NCBI RefSeq assembly: GCF_003711805.1
Contig: NZ_QXCP01000007.1
Coordinates: 1,070-65,069, forward strand
DNA: 64,000 nt
Origin: Brachybacterium sp. EE-P12
Lineage (GTDB): Bacteria > Actinomycetota > Actinomycetes > Actinomycetales > Dermabacteraceae
Reading direction: 5' to 3'
Positions 42,973-51,875 of the stretch are shown piece after piece; positions within the stretch are counted from its first letter, which is position 1; the number at the start of each line of letters is the position of its first letter. The notes below the pieces were generated by a model. It ran no database searches, had not been told where the DNA came from, and was given only the letters and a program-made list of their open reading frames with translations. The translations under genes were made by a program, and so were the position numbers.

Positions 42973-43166
42973 CGTCTCCCCTCCCGGCCTACCGCCCGGT
43001 CCCACCACCGAGCGGTGCTGTGACGCAGATCGCGGCACGCGAGCTACTCTAGGGCGAAACTCCGTCGCTCGCCGCACGTCTCCAGGGAATGTGGACAACT
43101 CTCCCCGGCCCCTCCCATGGCAGGATGACAGCAGTCCACGAGCCGTCTTCCATCGAGGAGCTTCCC

Positions 43167-44363
43167 ATGGCCGAGACCACCAGCGCGGGCGAGGACGCCC
43201 CGAAGCTGTCCCGTCCCACCCTGAAGTACATGGCCAAGCGCGTCATCGCCGAGTTCCTCCGCGACGGCGGCACCGATCAGGCCGCGAAGCTCACCTACTT
43301 CATGGTCCTCTCCATCGCGCCGACGCTGCTGGCGGTGTTCTCGCTGGCGACCCTGCTGCTGGCCGGGATCCAGGACCAGATCGCGGATCTGCTGGTGGAC
43401 GTCGTCGAGCAGGCCGCCGGCGGCAGCGAGCTCGGCGCCGAGGACGCCGTCCGGGACACCGTCAGGTCCCTCATGGGCTCCGCGACCGGCGGTACGATCG
43501 CGCTGATCATCGGTATCGGTACGGCCCTGTGGTCGGCCTCGGCCTATGTGAAGGCGTACGGGCGGGTGGCCAATCAGGTCTACGAGGTCCCCGAGGGCCG
43601 CGGCCCGGTGCGCATGAACGGCACGATGCTGCTGCTGACCCTCGCGATGATCCTCGGGATCCTGCTGGTGATGGTCTCGCTGCTGCTGAGCGCCTCGCTG
43701 GTCGAGGGGCTGCTGGGGCCGATCGCCTCCTCCATCGGCGCCGAGGGCGTGCTCGCCTTCCTGCTGGACTCCTTCCTGCCGATCTGGGCCTGGGTGAAGT
43801 GGCCGGTGATCCTGGTGATCGCCTTCGCGCTGATCTCGCTGCTGTACTGGGGCGCGCCGAACATCGACAAGCCCTTCCGTTTCATCTCCCCCGGCGGGGT
43901 CTTCGCGATCCTCGGCATCGCGGTGGCCGGGGTGGCGCTGTCGATCTACATGGGCACCGTCGCCGGTTACTCCAGCTACGGCGCGATCGGCGGCATCATG
44001 GCCGTGCTCTTCGCGCTGTGGGTCATCAACATCGTGATCATCCTCGGCGCCGAGGTCGACGCCGAGTACGAACGCGCCCGCGAGCTCGAGGCCGGCAAGC
44101 CCGCCGAGGACTCCCTCGCCCTGCCGATGCGGGAGTCCTCCGGGGCGGAGAAGGCCGATCAGAAGCGCGAAGCGATCGTGGACGAGGGCCGCGACATCCG
44201 CCTGCGCAACCTCCACCACGATGCAGACGCCTACACCGGCGAGGACGCCCGCCTCACCCCGCGCCACGGCGTGCCGACCGTCTCCCCGGACACCGACCCC
44301 ACCGCGTCGGACGGCGCGACGGACGCCCCGGGCGCTGGCGGCACGGATACCAAGGACTCCTGA
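43167..44363 (+). CDS. YihY/BrkB family membrane protein
   Basis: A 398-residue protein with about six transmembrane segments. It follows YihY/BrkB, with ELTYF-like AAKLTYFMVLSIAPTLLAVF, SASAYVKAYGRVANQVYEVPE and a late LFALWVINIVIILGAEVDAEYERARELE. The last 80 residues are hydrophilic. Some relatives are called ribonuclease BN, which is a historic misannotation. The function is uncertain. The ATG has GAGGAG 6 nt upstream. The 194-nt gap to tadA contains TGTGGACAA (43090-43098). Confidence 0.85.
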   Translation: MAETTSAGEDAPKLSRPTLKYMAKRVIAEFLRDGGTDQAAKLTYFMVLSIAPTLLAVFSLATLLLAGIQDQIADLLVDVVEQAAGGSELGAEDAVRDTVRSLMGSATGGTIALIIGIGTALWSASAYVKAYGRVANQVYEVPEGRGPVRMNGTMLLLTLAMILGILLVMVSLLLSASLVEGLLGPIASSIGAEGVLAFLLDSFLPIWAWVKWPVILVIAFALISLLYWGAPNIDKPFRFISPGGVFAILGIAVAGVALSIYMGTVAGYSSYGAIGGIMAVLFALWVINIVIILGAEVDAEYERARELEAGKPAEDSLALPMRESSGAEKADQKREAIVDEGRDIRLRNLHHDADAYTGEDARLTPRHGVPTVSPDTDPTASDGATDAPGAGGTDTKDS

Positions 44364-44364
44364 G

Positions 44365-45111
44365 ATGTGCGGGCGCTTCGCGTTCTTCCAGGAGATCGAG
44401 CCGCTGCTGGACGACCTCGGCGCGGTCGACCTCGAGGATCCGCGCCTGCGCTCGCGCTGGAACATCCCGCCGACCGCCCCGATCCACGTGGTCACCGAGT
44501 CGATCGACAAGGAGACCGGGCAGGTGCTGCGGGCGCTGCGCGCGGCGCGCTGGGGGCTGCTGCCGCCGTTCGCGAAGGACGAGTCCTTCTCCTCGCGCAC
44601 CTTCAACGCCCGCCGCGAGACCCTCGGCGAGAAGCCCAGCTTCCGCGGCAGCCTCTCCCGCTATCGCGCGATCGTCCCGATGGACGGCTACTACGAATGG
44701 GTGCGCGACGACAAGGGCACGCGCAAGCAGCCGTGCTTCATCGCCCCGGCCGACGGCTCGCCCCTGCACATGGCGGCGCTGGTGTCCTGGTGGAAGGGCC
44801 CCGGCGGCCACGAGGGACCGGCCGCGAGCGAGGACGGCGCCTTCCTGCTCTCGGCCACGATCATCACCCGCGCCGCGACCGGCGAGCTCGCCGACATCCA
44901 CGACCGCACCCCCGTGATGCTGCGCCGCGAGGCGGTCGATGCCTGGCTCGACACCGCGATGGACGACCGCCGCGCCGCCGCCGAGTGGATCCTCGAGGAC
45001 TCCCACCTGATCGAGGACTCGAGCCTCGAGGTGCGCGAGGTCGACCCGGCCGTGGGGAAGGTCGGCAACGACGGCCCCGAGCTGCTCGAAGGACCGCAGC
45101 GGCTGCTGTGA
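44365..45111 (+). CDS. SOS response-associated peptidase (SRAP; YedK/HMCES-like)
   Basis: A 248-residue SRAP protein that crosslinks to abasic sites in single-stranded DNA to protect them. The catalytic C2 follows the initiator methionine (MCGRF), with N81 in FNARRET, E111 in GYYEW and H179 in DIHDRTPVML. All active-site residues are present. The ATG starts 1 nt after the BrkB stop (AGGA nearby), so it is probably co-transcribed with it. Confidence 0.94.
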   Translation: MCGRFAFFQEIEPLLDDLGAVDLEDPRLRSRWNIPPTAPIHVVTESIDKETGQVLRALRAARWGLLPPFAKDESFSSRTFNARRETLGEKPSFRGSLSRYRAIVPMDGYYEWVRDDKGTRKQPCFIAPADGSPLHMAALVSWWKGPGGHEGPAASEDGAFLLSATIITRAATGELADIHDRTPVMLRREAVDAWLDTAMDDRRAAAEWILEDSHLIEDSSLEVREVDPAVGKVGNDGPELLEGPQRLL

Positions 45112-45203
45112 CGCAGCAGCTGTGAGGCGGCTCCCGCTCTCGCGGGCCCCGGGTCCGCCCCGGGTCTGACGCCTTCCCCGGCCCCCGCCCGTACCCTCGT
45201 GCC

Positions 45204-46544
45204 ATGACCGACGGCCCCTCGCACGCCGCCCCCTCGCGGCCCGCCTCCCCCGACCGCGCACCGGCGTCGGAGGCCGAAGCGCGCTCCGGCCGGCACGACC
45301 CCTTCCGCTGGATCATCGAGAACCCCGGCACCGTCGACCTCATCGGCTTCGGCGCCGCGGCCCTGCTCGTCCTGCTCTTCGCCGTGGGCACCGGCTCCTT
45401 CGGCTGGTGGACGCTGTTCTCCGTGCCGATGGTGCTCGCCGGCGCGGTGTGCCGGGTGCGGCCGCTGCTGGGCGTGATCGTCATCGGCGGCCTCGCCGTG
45501 ACCCACCTGCTGCTGAACATGCCCGTCGTCCTCGGCGATGCGATGACCTTCTACGCCATGTTCTGCGCCGTCGCCTACGGCACGCCCCTGGTCCACGGGA
45601 TCGGGGCAGGTGCCGGCGTGCTCGGCACCCTCTCCCAGTCCGGGTACTGGGGCGTGCTCGCCCTGCGGGACGAGTACGGCGGGCCGATGCAGGCGGCGGT
45701 GACCTTCCTGGGCCTGAACGTCGTCGGCACCATCACGATCGTCGCGATCTGGGCGCTGGCGAACCTGCAGCGCGCCCGGGTGCGCCAGCTCGCCCTCACC
45801 CGGGACCGGGCCGAGCAGGCGGTGCGCGAGCGGGAGCAGCGCACCGCGCTCGCCGTCGCCGACGAACGGGCCCGCATCGCCCGGGAGATGCACGACGTGG
45901 TCGCCCACTCCCTCTCGGTGATCATCGCGCAGGCCGACGGGGGCCGCTTCGTCGCCGCGCAGAAGCCGGAGAAGGCGGTCGAGGTACTCGGCACCATCGG
46001 CGAGACCGGTCGCGCGGCGCTCGCCGACATGCGCTCCCTGCTGGGCGTGCTGCGCCAGGAGGACGAGACCAGCTTCGGCCCGCAGCCCGGCCCGGAGCAG
46101 CTGCCCGACCTCCTCGAGCGCGTCCGCGCCGCAGGGCTCGAGGTGTCCCTCGAGGTCGACGGCGCGCTCGAGGGGATCCCCCAGGCCGTCGGCATGTCCG
46201 TGTTCCGCCTCGTGCAGGAAGCGCTGACCAACGTGCTCAAGCACGCCGGACCGGGAGCGACCGCCTCCGTGCGCCTGCACCGCACCGCCGCCGATCTCAC
46301 GCTCGAGGTGATCGACGACGGCCGCGGCACCGACCCCGACTCCGACGGGCTCGGCCACGGACTGACGGGCATGCGGGAGCGGATGAGCGTCTTCGGCGGC
46401 ACGCTGCAGTCCGGGCCGCTGCCCTCGCGCGGCTATCGTGTCCGTGCGACGGTGCCGCTCGTCCCCGCCTCCGACCCGGCCGCGCCCCGGGCACCGTCCG
46501 ACATCCCGCCCGCCGCCGCGCATCCTCCAGGAGAGACCCGATGA
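45204..46544 (+). CDS. Two-component sensor histidine kinase (NarL-type partner)
   Basis: A 446-residue HisKA_3 kinase. The N-terminal region has about four transmembrane segments (40-180). The phosphoacceptor is H230 in REMHDVVAHSLSV, followed by the HATPase domain with VFRLVQEALTNVLKHA, DDGRGTDPDSDGLGHGLTGMRER. No extracellular sensory domain is seen, so the signal may be sensed in the membrane. TACCCT ends 6 nt before the ATG with no ribosome site, so translation may be leaderless. It overlaps the response regulator by 4 nt. Confidence 0.93.
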   Translation: MTDGPSHAAPSRPASPDRAPASEAEARSGRHDPFRWIIENPGTVDLIGFGAAALLVLLFAVGTGSFGWWTLFSVPMVLAGAVCRVRPLLGVIVIGGLAVTHLLLNMPVVLGDAMTFYAMFCAVAYGTPLVHGIGAGAGVLGTLSQSGYWGVLALRDEYGGPMQAAVTFLGLNVVGTITIVAIWALANLQRARVRQLALTRDRAEQAVREREQRTALAVADERARIAREMHDVVAHSLSVIIAQADGGRFVAAQKPEKAVEVLGTIGETGRAALADMRSLLGVLRQEDETSFGPQPGPEQLPDLLERVRAAGLEVSLEVDGALEGIPQAVGMSVFRLVQEALTNVLKHAGPGATASVRLHRTAADLTLEVIDDGRGTDPDSDGLGHGLTGMRERMSVFGGTLQSGPLPSRGYRVRATVPLVPASDPAAPRAPSDIPPAAAHPPGETR

Positions 46545-47230
46545 CCGAGACCGACTCCCGCCCCCTGCGCGTCGCCCTCGTCGACGACCAGCCGCTCGTG
46601 CGCACGGGCTTCGCGATGGTCATCGACTCGCAGGACGACATGGAGGTCGTGCTCCAGGCGACCGACGGGTCCGAGGCGGTGCGCGAGCTGTCCGCCCGCA
46701 GCGTCGACGTGGTGCTGATGGACGTGCGGATGCCCAGGATGGACGGCATCGAGGCGACCTCGACCCTGCTGGAGCGCCTGCCCGCCGAGCGGGCCCCGAA
46801 GATCATCGTGCTGACCACCTTCGACCTCGACGAGTACGTCGTCGCGGCGATCCGCGCCGGCGCCAGCGGGTTCCTGCTCAAGGACGCCCAGCCCGAGGAC
46901 CTCCTCGGCGCGATCCGCACCGTCCACCGCGGCGACGCGGTGATCGCCCCCTCGGCCACTCGCCGGCTCCTCGCCCGGGTCGTCTCCACGCCCGAGCCCG
47001 CCGAGCAGGACACCTCCGTCCTCGACGAGCTCACCGAGCGGGAGCGCGAGGTGCTGACCCTGATGGGGCGCGGCTTCTCGAACCGGGAGATCGGGGCGGA
47101 GCTGTTCGTCGCCGAGGCTACGGTGAAGACCCATGTGGGACGGGTCCTGGCGAAGCTCGGCGCCCGCGACCGGGTCCAGGCCGTCATCATCGCCTTCGAG
47201 ACGGGCCTGGTCTCCCCCGGCGAGCACTGA
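46541..47230 (+). CDS. NarL/LuxR-family response regulator
   Basis: A 229-residue regulator: receiver domain with D61 in VVLMDVRMPRMDG as phosphoacceptor and the K in FLLKDAQPEDL, followed by a LuxR-type helix-turn-helix (LTEREREVLTLMGRGFSNREIGAELFVAEATVKTH, split here). It is the partner of the kinase, and the adjacent exporter is its likely target, through an inverted repeat at 47315-47336. The start overlaps the kinase stop by 4 nt (ATGA), so both are made together. Confidence 0.95.
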   Translation: MTETDSRPLRVALVDDQPLVRTGFAMVIDSQDDMEVVLQATDGSEAVRELSARSVDVVLMDVRMPRMDGIEATSTLLERLPAERAPKIIVLTTFDLDEYVVAAIRAGASGFLLKDAQPEDLLGAIRTVHRGDAVIAPSATRRLLARVVSTPEPAEQDTSVLDELTEREREVLTLMGRGFSNREIGAELFVAEATVKTHVGRVLAKLGARDRVQAVIIAFETGLVSPGEH

Positions 47231-47314
47231 GCGGCAGGGCCTCCGCAGCGCAGGGCGGGCGTCGCCGGCGCCCGACGGGCCGCCGGCGGGCCAGGACTCC
47301 GCGCGCCGCGCCCG

Positions 47315-47336
47315 GGTCATCCCCCGGTATGACCCC
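47315..47336. promoter_or_regulatory. Inverted repeat (GGGTCAT-N8-ATGACCC), likely regulator site
   Basis: A perfect 7-bp dyad (GGGTCAT 47315-47321, ATGACCC 47330-47336) with an 8-nt spacer lies in the 223-nt gap between the response regulator and the exporter. Similar GTCAT/ATGAC dyads are bound by NarL-family regulators in Gram-positives. The exporter start is about 118 nt downstream. This makes it the best candidate operator for the adjacent regulator. Confidence 0.6.
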
Positions 47337-47453
47337 TCCCCCTCCCGGGGGCCCTCTCCCGGCGCGAGCGCACGACCGTGGGCTGACGACGGCCGGGGCC
47401 CTGCTCGGGAAGCATCGGAGTCGACACCCCGACCCCGTCACGAAGGAGTCCCG

Positions 47454-48242
47454 ATGACGACCGCCGCCCAGGCCGCACCCCCGCCCTCCGCCGGCACCGC
47501 AGGCGATCCCGTCGCGCTGCGTGCCCGCGCCGTCACCCGCACCTACGGCACCGGCGCCGGGACGGTCACCGCGCTGGACGCCGTGGACCTCGACATCGCC
47601 CGCGGCGCGTTCACCGCGATCATGGGCCCTTCGGGCTCCGGCAAGTCGACGCTGCTGCACGTCCTGGCCGGCCTCGACGAGGTCAGCTCAGGTTCGATCG
47701 AGCTCGAGGGCACCGAGCTGACCACGCTGCGCGACGACGCCCTGACCCGGCTGCGCCGCGAACGGATCGGCTTCGTGTTCCAATCCTTCAACCTCCTGCC
47801 GATGCTGACCGCCGAGCAGAACATCCTGCTGCCGCTCGAGCTCGCCGGCACCCGGGTGGACCGGGCCTGGCTCGAGACCCTCACCAGTGCCTTCGGCATC
47901 GCGGACCGGCTGGACCACCTGCCCTCCCAGCTCTCCGGCGGACAGATCCAGCGCGTGGCGATCTCCCGCGCCCTGGTCACCTCCCCCGCCGTGGTCTTCG
48001 CCGACGAGCCCACCGGCAACCTCGACTCCCGCACCACCGAGGAGGTGCTGGACTTCCTGCGCCTCTCCGTCGACGAGTTCGGGCAGACCGTCGTGATGGT
48101 CACCCACGAGCGCGACGCCGCCGAGCGCGCCGACCGGATCCTCACCCTGGCCGACGGCCGGATCGCCGCCGACGAGGACCTCCGCTCCCGGCGGGGCGCC
48201 CCGGCCGACCTCGCCGCGCGCGCCCAGGAAGGGCAGCGCTGA
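47454..48242 (+). CDS. MacB-like ABC exporter ATP-binding protein
   Basis: A 262-residue ATPase of the MacB/LolD/FtsE-like group. Walker A GPSGSGKST, Q-loop FVFQSFNLLP, signature LSGGQIQRVAISRA, Walker B VVFADEPTGNLD and H-loop MVTHE are visible. It pairs with the FtsX-like permease downstream, probably for exporting or sensing a lipid or peptide antibiotic. The ATG has AAGGAG 5 nt upstream. Its stop overlaps the permease start by 1 nt (TGATG). Confidence 0.94.
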   Translation: MTTAAQAAPPPSAGTAGDPVALRARAVTRTYGTGAGTVTALDAVDLDIARGAFTAIMGPSGSGKSTLLHVLAGLDEVSSGSIELEGTELTTLRDDALTRLRRERIGFVFQSFNLLPMLTAEQNILLPLELAGTRVDRAWLETLTSAFGIADRLDHLPSQLSGGQIQRVAISRALVTSPAVVFADEPTGNLDSRTTEEVLDFLRLSVDEFGQTVVMVTHERDAAERADRILTLADGRIAADEDLRSRRGAPADLAARAQEGQR

Positions 48243-50770
48243 TGGCCCGCTCCACCGTCAAGCTCACGCCCCTGCGACGCCATCTCGCCGCCGTCATCAC
48301 CATCGCCCTGTCCTGCGCCTTCGTCGCGGTGATGGTGCTGGCCGGGAACCTGATGCAGGCCTCCCTGCGCTCCCAGGCCTCCCAGATCTACGAGGGAGCG
48401 GACCTCGCGGTCACCCGCGAGCTCAGCGACGAGGACTGGGCCGCCGAGGAGCCGCTGGAGGCTCCCGAGGTCGAGGGCGCCGAGGCCGTGTGGCCCGCCC
48501 CCCAGAGCTACCTCGAGGCGAGCTCCACCTCCGGCAGCGGCTTCTTCGAGGCGACGATGCTCCCGCCCGGCCAGGAGGACGACCTGGAGGAGGGCCGCGC
48601 CGCCGGCTCCGAGTCCGAGATCGTGCTCAGCCGCTCCGCGGCCGACACGCTCGACGTCCGCGTCGGCGACCCGATCGCCGTGGACGTCGCCGGCGCCACC
48701 GATCCCGAGGCCGCGGGCGAGGACGCGGAGACCACCCTCGAGGTGGTCGGGATCGCCGCGGACCCGGCCGGCGCCGTCTTCGGCGGGACACCCCGCCTGG
48801 TGGTCCAGGACGTCAACGCCGCGACCGTGCTCGGGCCGAGCGCCGGGACGCTCACCGACACCTGGCTCGCCACCGTCCCCGACGGGACCGACCCCGCCGA
48901 GGCGGCCGAGACCGCCCAGGACGCCGCCGGGCCCGGGATCGCCGTGCACAGCGTCGAGGAGGCCGAGGAGGAGGCCGCCGGGCAGTTCCTGCAGGGCTTC
49001 GCCGCCTTGGGCCTGGTGCTGGCCGTGTTCGTCGTGATCGCCCTGTTCACCAGCGCCGTCGTCATCGCGAACACCTTCGCGGTCACCCTCGCCCAGCGCA
49101 CCCGCTCCCTCGCCCTGCTGCGCACCCTCGGCGCGACCCGCTCCCAGGTCCGTTCCGTCGTGCTGCGGGAGTCGCTCGTCGTGGGCGCGCTCGGCGCCGT
49201 GCTCGGCGTGGTCGCCGGCCACCTCCTGGTCCAGGCCGCCCTCGCGGGCGCCGCGGCCGTCGGCTGGCTGCACGGCGTCGCGCCCGTCCCGGTGAGCCTG
49301 TGGTCGGTGCTGCTGCCGCTGCTCGCCGGCATCGCGATCACGGTCCTGGCGAGCCTCGCCCCGATCCGCTCCGCCACCCGGGTCGCGCCGCTGCAGGCGC
49401 TGCGCCCGGCACCGCCCGCCGCCACGCGCGGGCTCGGGGCGCGGGGCGTGCTCGGCCTGCTCGCCGTGGTGGCCGGCGTCGCCGCGCTCGTGGCCGGCAC
49501 GGTGCTGTCCGTGCGCGGCAGCGCCGGTCCCGGCATCCTCGCGGCGATCGCGGGCGGGATCGTGAGCTTCACCGGCCTGATGCTCGTGCTCGTGGTGCTC
49601 ACTCGTCCTCTCGCAGCGCTCGCGGCCCGGGTCGGGGCGCTGCTGGGCGGGCTGCCCGCCCGGATCGCGGGCGCGAACGTGGCCCGCAATCCCCGCCGCA
49701 GCGCGGCGACGATCGCGGCGCTGCTGATCGGCACCACCCTCATGACGATGATGACCGTCGGGGCCCGCACGGCCGAGGCGACGCTCACCTCGGAGCTGGA
49801 CTCGCGTCGCCCGATCGACCTGGTCCTCTCCGCCGACGAGATGCCCGCGGACGCCGCCGAGCAGATCGCCGCGATCGACGGGATGGACTCCGCCCTCGCC
49901 GGTGCGCGCGGGGACGTGGAGGTCGGCGCCGACGAGCCGATGACCCTGTACTCCGCGAGCCCGGAGACGGTCCGGGAGATCTCCCACCGGCCCGAGATGG
50001 CGGACGAGCTCGCCGACGGGACCGTGCTGCTGGGGCAGGAGCGCGCCGAGCGGTTCGGGCTCCACGACGGGCAGGTGCTCTCCCTGGAGGGAGCCGACGG
50101 GCAGAACCACGACCTGCGCGTGCACGTCGATGCGAACCTGCAGATGTCCCTGGTGACCCCCGGCACTCTCGAGGAGCTCCTCGGGGAGGGCACCACCCCG
50201 ACCGTGCTCGCCGACTTCGCCGACCCCGGCACCGCCGAGCGCGAGGGCGTGGACGTGCACGAGCTGATCACCTCCGTCGAGACGGTCACCTCGGGCGACG
50301 GCTTCGAGGGGGCGAGCAGCGACGCCGGCGGTGCCGAGCGGGAGTCCTACGCGCAGATCCTCGACGTGCTGCTGGGCATCACGGTCGGCCTGCTCGCGGT
50401 CGCGGTGCTCGTCGCACTGGTCGGCGTGGCGAACACGCTCAGCCTGGGCGTGGTCGAGCGGACCGGCGAGAACGCGCTGCTGCGGGCGCTGGGCACCACG
50501 CGCCGGCAGATGCGGGCGATGCTCGGCTGGGAGGGGCTGCTCCTCGCGGCCGTCGGCGCCGTGCTGGGCCTGCTGATCGGCAGCCTCTACGGCGTGCTCG
50601 GCATCATCGCGATCCTGGGCTCGACCTATCCGGTCTCGATCACGATCCCCTGGGACCGGCTCGCGATCGTGCTCGTGCTGGCCCTGGCCGCCGGGGCGCT
50701 CGCCTCGGTGCTGCCGGGACGGTCCGCCGCGCGCACCGCGCCCGCTGCCGCCCTCGCCTCGGGCGACTGA
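48242..50770 (+). CDS. FtsX-like permease of a MacB-type exporter
   Basis: An 842-residue permease, with an N-terminal transmembrane segment, large extracytoplasmic domain, and two FtsX-like domains (about 250-370 and 700-842), giving roughly 8-10 transmembrane segments. This double-FtsX layout is typical of Gram-positive exporters that act with a two-component system in response to cell-envelope stress. The downstream hairpin at 50791-50825 ends the operon. Confidence 0.9.
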   Translation: MARSTVKLTPLRRHLAAVITIALSCAFVAVMVLAGNLMQASLRSQASQIYEGADLAVTRELSDEDWAAEEPLEAPEVEGAEAVWPAPQSYLEASSTSGSGFFEATMLPPGQEDDLEEGRAAGSESEIVLSRSAADTLDVRVGDPIAVDVAGATDPEAAGEDAETTLEVVGIAADPAGAVFGGTPRLVVQDVNAATVLGPSAGTLTDTWLATVPDGTDPAEAAETAQDAAGPGIAVHSVEEAEEEAAGQFLQGFAALGLVLAVFVVIALFTSAVVIANTFAVTLAQRTRSLALLRTLGATRSQVRSVVLRESLVVGALGAVLGVVAGHLLVQAALAGAAAVGWLHGVAPVPVSLWSVLLPLLAGIAITVLASLAPIRSATRVAPLQALRPAPPAATRGLGARGVLGLLAVVAGVAALVAGTVLSVRGSAGPGILAAIAGGIVSFTGLMLVLVVLTRPLAALAARVGALLGGLPARIAGANVARNPRRSAATIAALLIGTTLMTMMTVGARTAEATLTSELDSRRPIDLVLSADEMPADAAEQIAAIDGMDSALAGARGDVEVGADEPMTLYSASPETVREISHRPEMADELADGTVLLGQERAERFGLHDGQVLSLEGADGQNHDLRVHVDANLQMSLVTPGTLEELLGEGTTPTVLADFADPGTAEREGVDVHELITSVETVTSGDGFEGASSDAGGAERESYAQILDVLLGITVGLLAVAVLVALVGVANTLSLGVVERTGENALLRALGTTRRQMRAMLGWEGLLLAAVGAVLGLLIGSLYGVLGIIAILGSTYPVSITIPWDRLAIVLVLALAAGALASVLPGRSAARTAPAAALASGD

Positions 50771-50790
50771 GGGCCGGACCGGTCGCGGCC

Positions 50791-50825
50791 GGGCCCCGTC
50801 GGACATGCGCTGTCCGGCGGGGCCC
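50791..50825. terminator. Bidirectional hairpin terminator
   Basis: The arms GGGCCCCGTCGGACA (50791-50805) and TGTCCGGCGGGGCCC (50811-50825) form a 15-bp stem with one G-T wobble and a TGCGC loop. It lies between the convergent exporter permease and the small membrane gene. There is no U tract. Confidence 0.82.
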
Positions 50826-50828
50826 GGG

Positions 50829-51248
50829 TCAGTCCAGCCGCGAGGGCAGCGGGGTCGAGCGCACCAGGCGGGCGAGCTGCACGAACGCCACGATCGCGAG
50901 CAGGATCGCGAGCCCGCCCTGCCAGACCATCCCGGAACTGAGCATGCTGGCCCCCACGAGGGCCTGGAACAGCTGCCAGGTGATCCCGAAGCCTGTCCCG
51001 AACCGGCCCCTGACGAGCACCGAGCGGGCGGCGACCGCGACGCCGACGGCGAACAGCAGCAGGAACAGGCCCAGCCCGATCCCGAGCCTGCCCGCGACCC
51101 CGCCGCCCGCGGCGGCGAGGAGGAAGTAGCTCGCCGTCACCACCAGCAGCAGGGCCTCCAGGCCCAGCAGGACGGCGGCGACGGGCCGCGAGCGCGGCGA
51201 GGGATCCTCGGCGTCGACGGGCCGGGAGGGACGTGCGGCGGTGGGCAT
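50829..51248 (-). CDS. Small integral membrane protein
   Basis: A 139-residue protein with about four hydrophobic segments (roughly 24-46, 53-70, 88-104 and 105-125) after a polar, proline-rich start. It resembles many unnamed actinobacterial membrane proteins and I cannot assign a family. The ATG at 51248 is favoured because TACAGT ends exactly 6 nt upstream, a pattern fitting a leaderless transcript; a longer frame to 51476 lacks support. Confidence 0.68.
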   Translation of the reverse strand: MPTAARPSRPVDAEDPSPRSRPVAAVLLGLEALLLVVTASYFLLAAAGGGVAGRLGIGLGLFLLLFAVGVAVAARSVLVRGRFGTGFGITWQLFQALVGASMLSSGMVWQGGLAILLAIVAFVQLARLVRSTPLPSRLD

Positions 51249-51589
51249 GGGGGCACTGTATCGGTCGTCACCGGTCGCCGGAGGCCCGCTCCTGAAGCAC
51301 CTCCGCTCACTGCTGGCAACGGCTTCGTGCCCGGCATCACCCCCTCCGCGCTCCCGGAGGTCCCCGTGTGGGAAGTGCCACCAGGCCCGGTGGTCCAGAC
51401 CCTTGTCGACGTCACGAGATGCCGCCGAGAATGGACAGCGGCTCGTCCCGCCGAGGCCGACGGATGCGCATCGCATCCGGCCGGGCGACGGCGAGCGGAG
51501 AACCCGAGAACGCCCCGCAGGGAGCGACCCTCGCCGCGCCTCGCCCCGCTCCGGGGCCGGGCGCGACGTCCTGGAAAGAGAGAGTGACG
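51249..51589. other. 341-nt divergent promoter region with an inverted repeat upstream of whiB
   Basis: No gene is seen. A perfect 8-bp dyad CGGATGCG-cat-CGCATCCG occupies 51461-51479, about 110 nt before the WhiB start. The rest is GC-rich. No clear -35/-10 pair can be chosen for the rightward gene. Long leaders are common for whiB genes. Confidence 0.5.
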
Positions 51590-51838
51590 ATGGACTGGCG
51601 CCACCGTGCCGAGTGCCTCAACCATGATCCCGAGCTGTTCTTCCCGATCGGGAACACCGGACCGGCGATCACGCAGATCCAGGAGGCGAAGGCGGTGTGC
51701 CAGAAGTGCGACGTCATGACGGCGTGCCTCAAGTTCGCGCTCGAGACCGGTCAGGACTCCGGCGTCTGGGGCGGTCTGTCGGAGGACGAGCGCCGCTCCC
51801 TCAAGCGCCGCAACGCGCGCGCCCGCCGCGCGAGCTGA
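51590..51838 (+). CDS. WhiB-family iron-sulfur regulator (WhiB1-like)
   Basis: An 82-residue WhiB protein with four cluster-binding cysteines, C9, C37, C40 and C46, in the arrangement C-x27-C-x2-C-x5-C. The GVWGG turn is at 58-62 and the basic C-terminus is RRSLKRRNARARR. Its start MDWRHRAEC and length match WhiB1, a 4Fe-4S protein that binds the sigma factor and responds to nitric oxide in mycobacteria. The ATG follows a purine-rich GAAAGAGAGAG site. Confidence 0.93.
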   Translation: MDWRHRAECLNHDPELFFPIGNTGPAITQIQEAKAVCQKCDVMTACLKFALETGQDSGVWGGLSEDERRSLKRRNARARRAS

Positions 51839-51875
51839 CCTCCCGGAGGACGGCTCGGACCGCCCGGCGGCCGTC

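Noticed and set aside
43167..44363. Ribonuclease BN.
   Set aside because: The protein is a membrane protein of the YihY/BrkB family, for which the RNase BN label is a known misannotation.
47543..50806. A 1087-residue leftward frame opposite the exporter operon.
   Set aside because: It is antisense to two clear ABC genes and consists of low-complexity G, R, H and E stretches.
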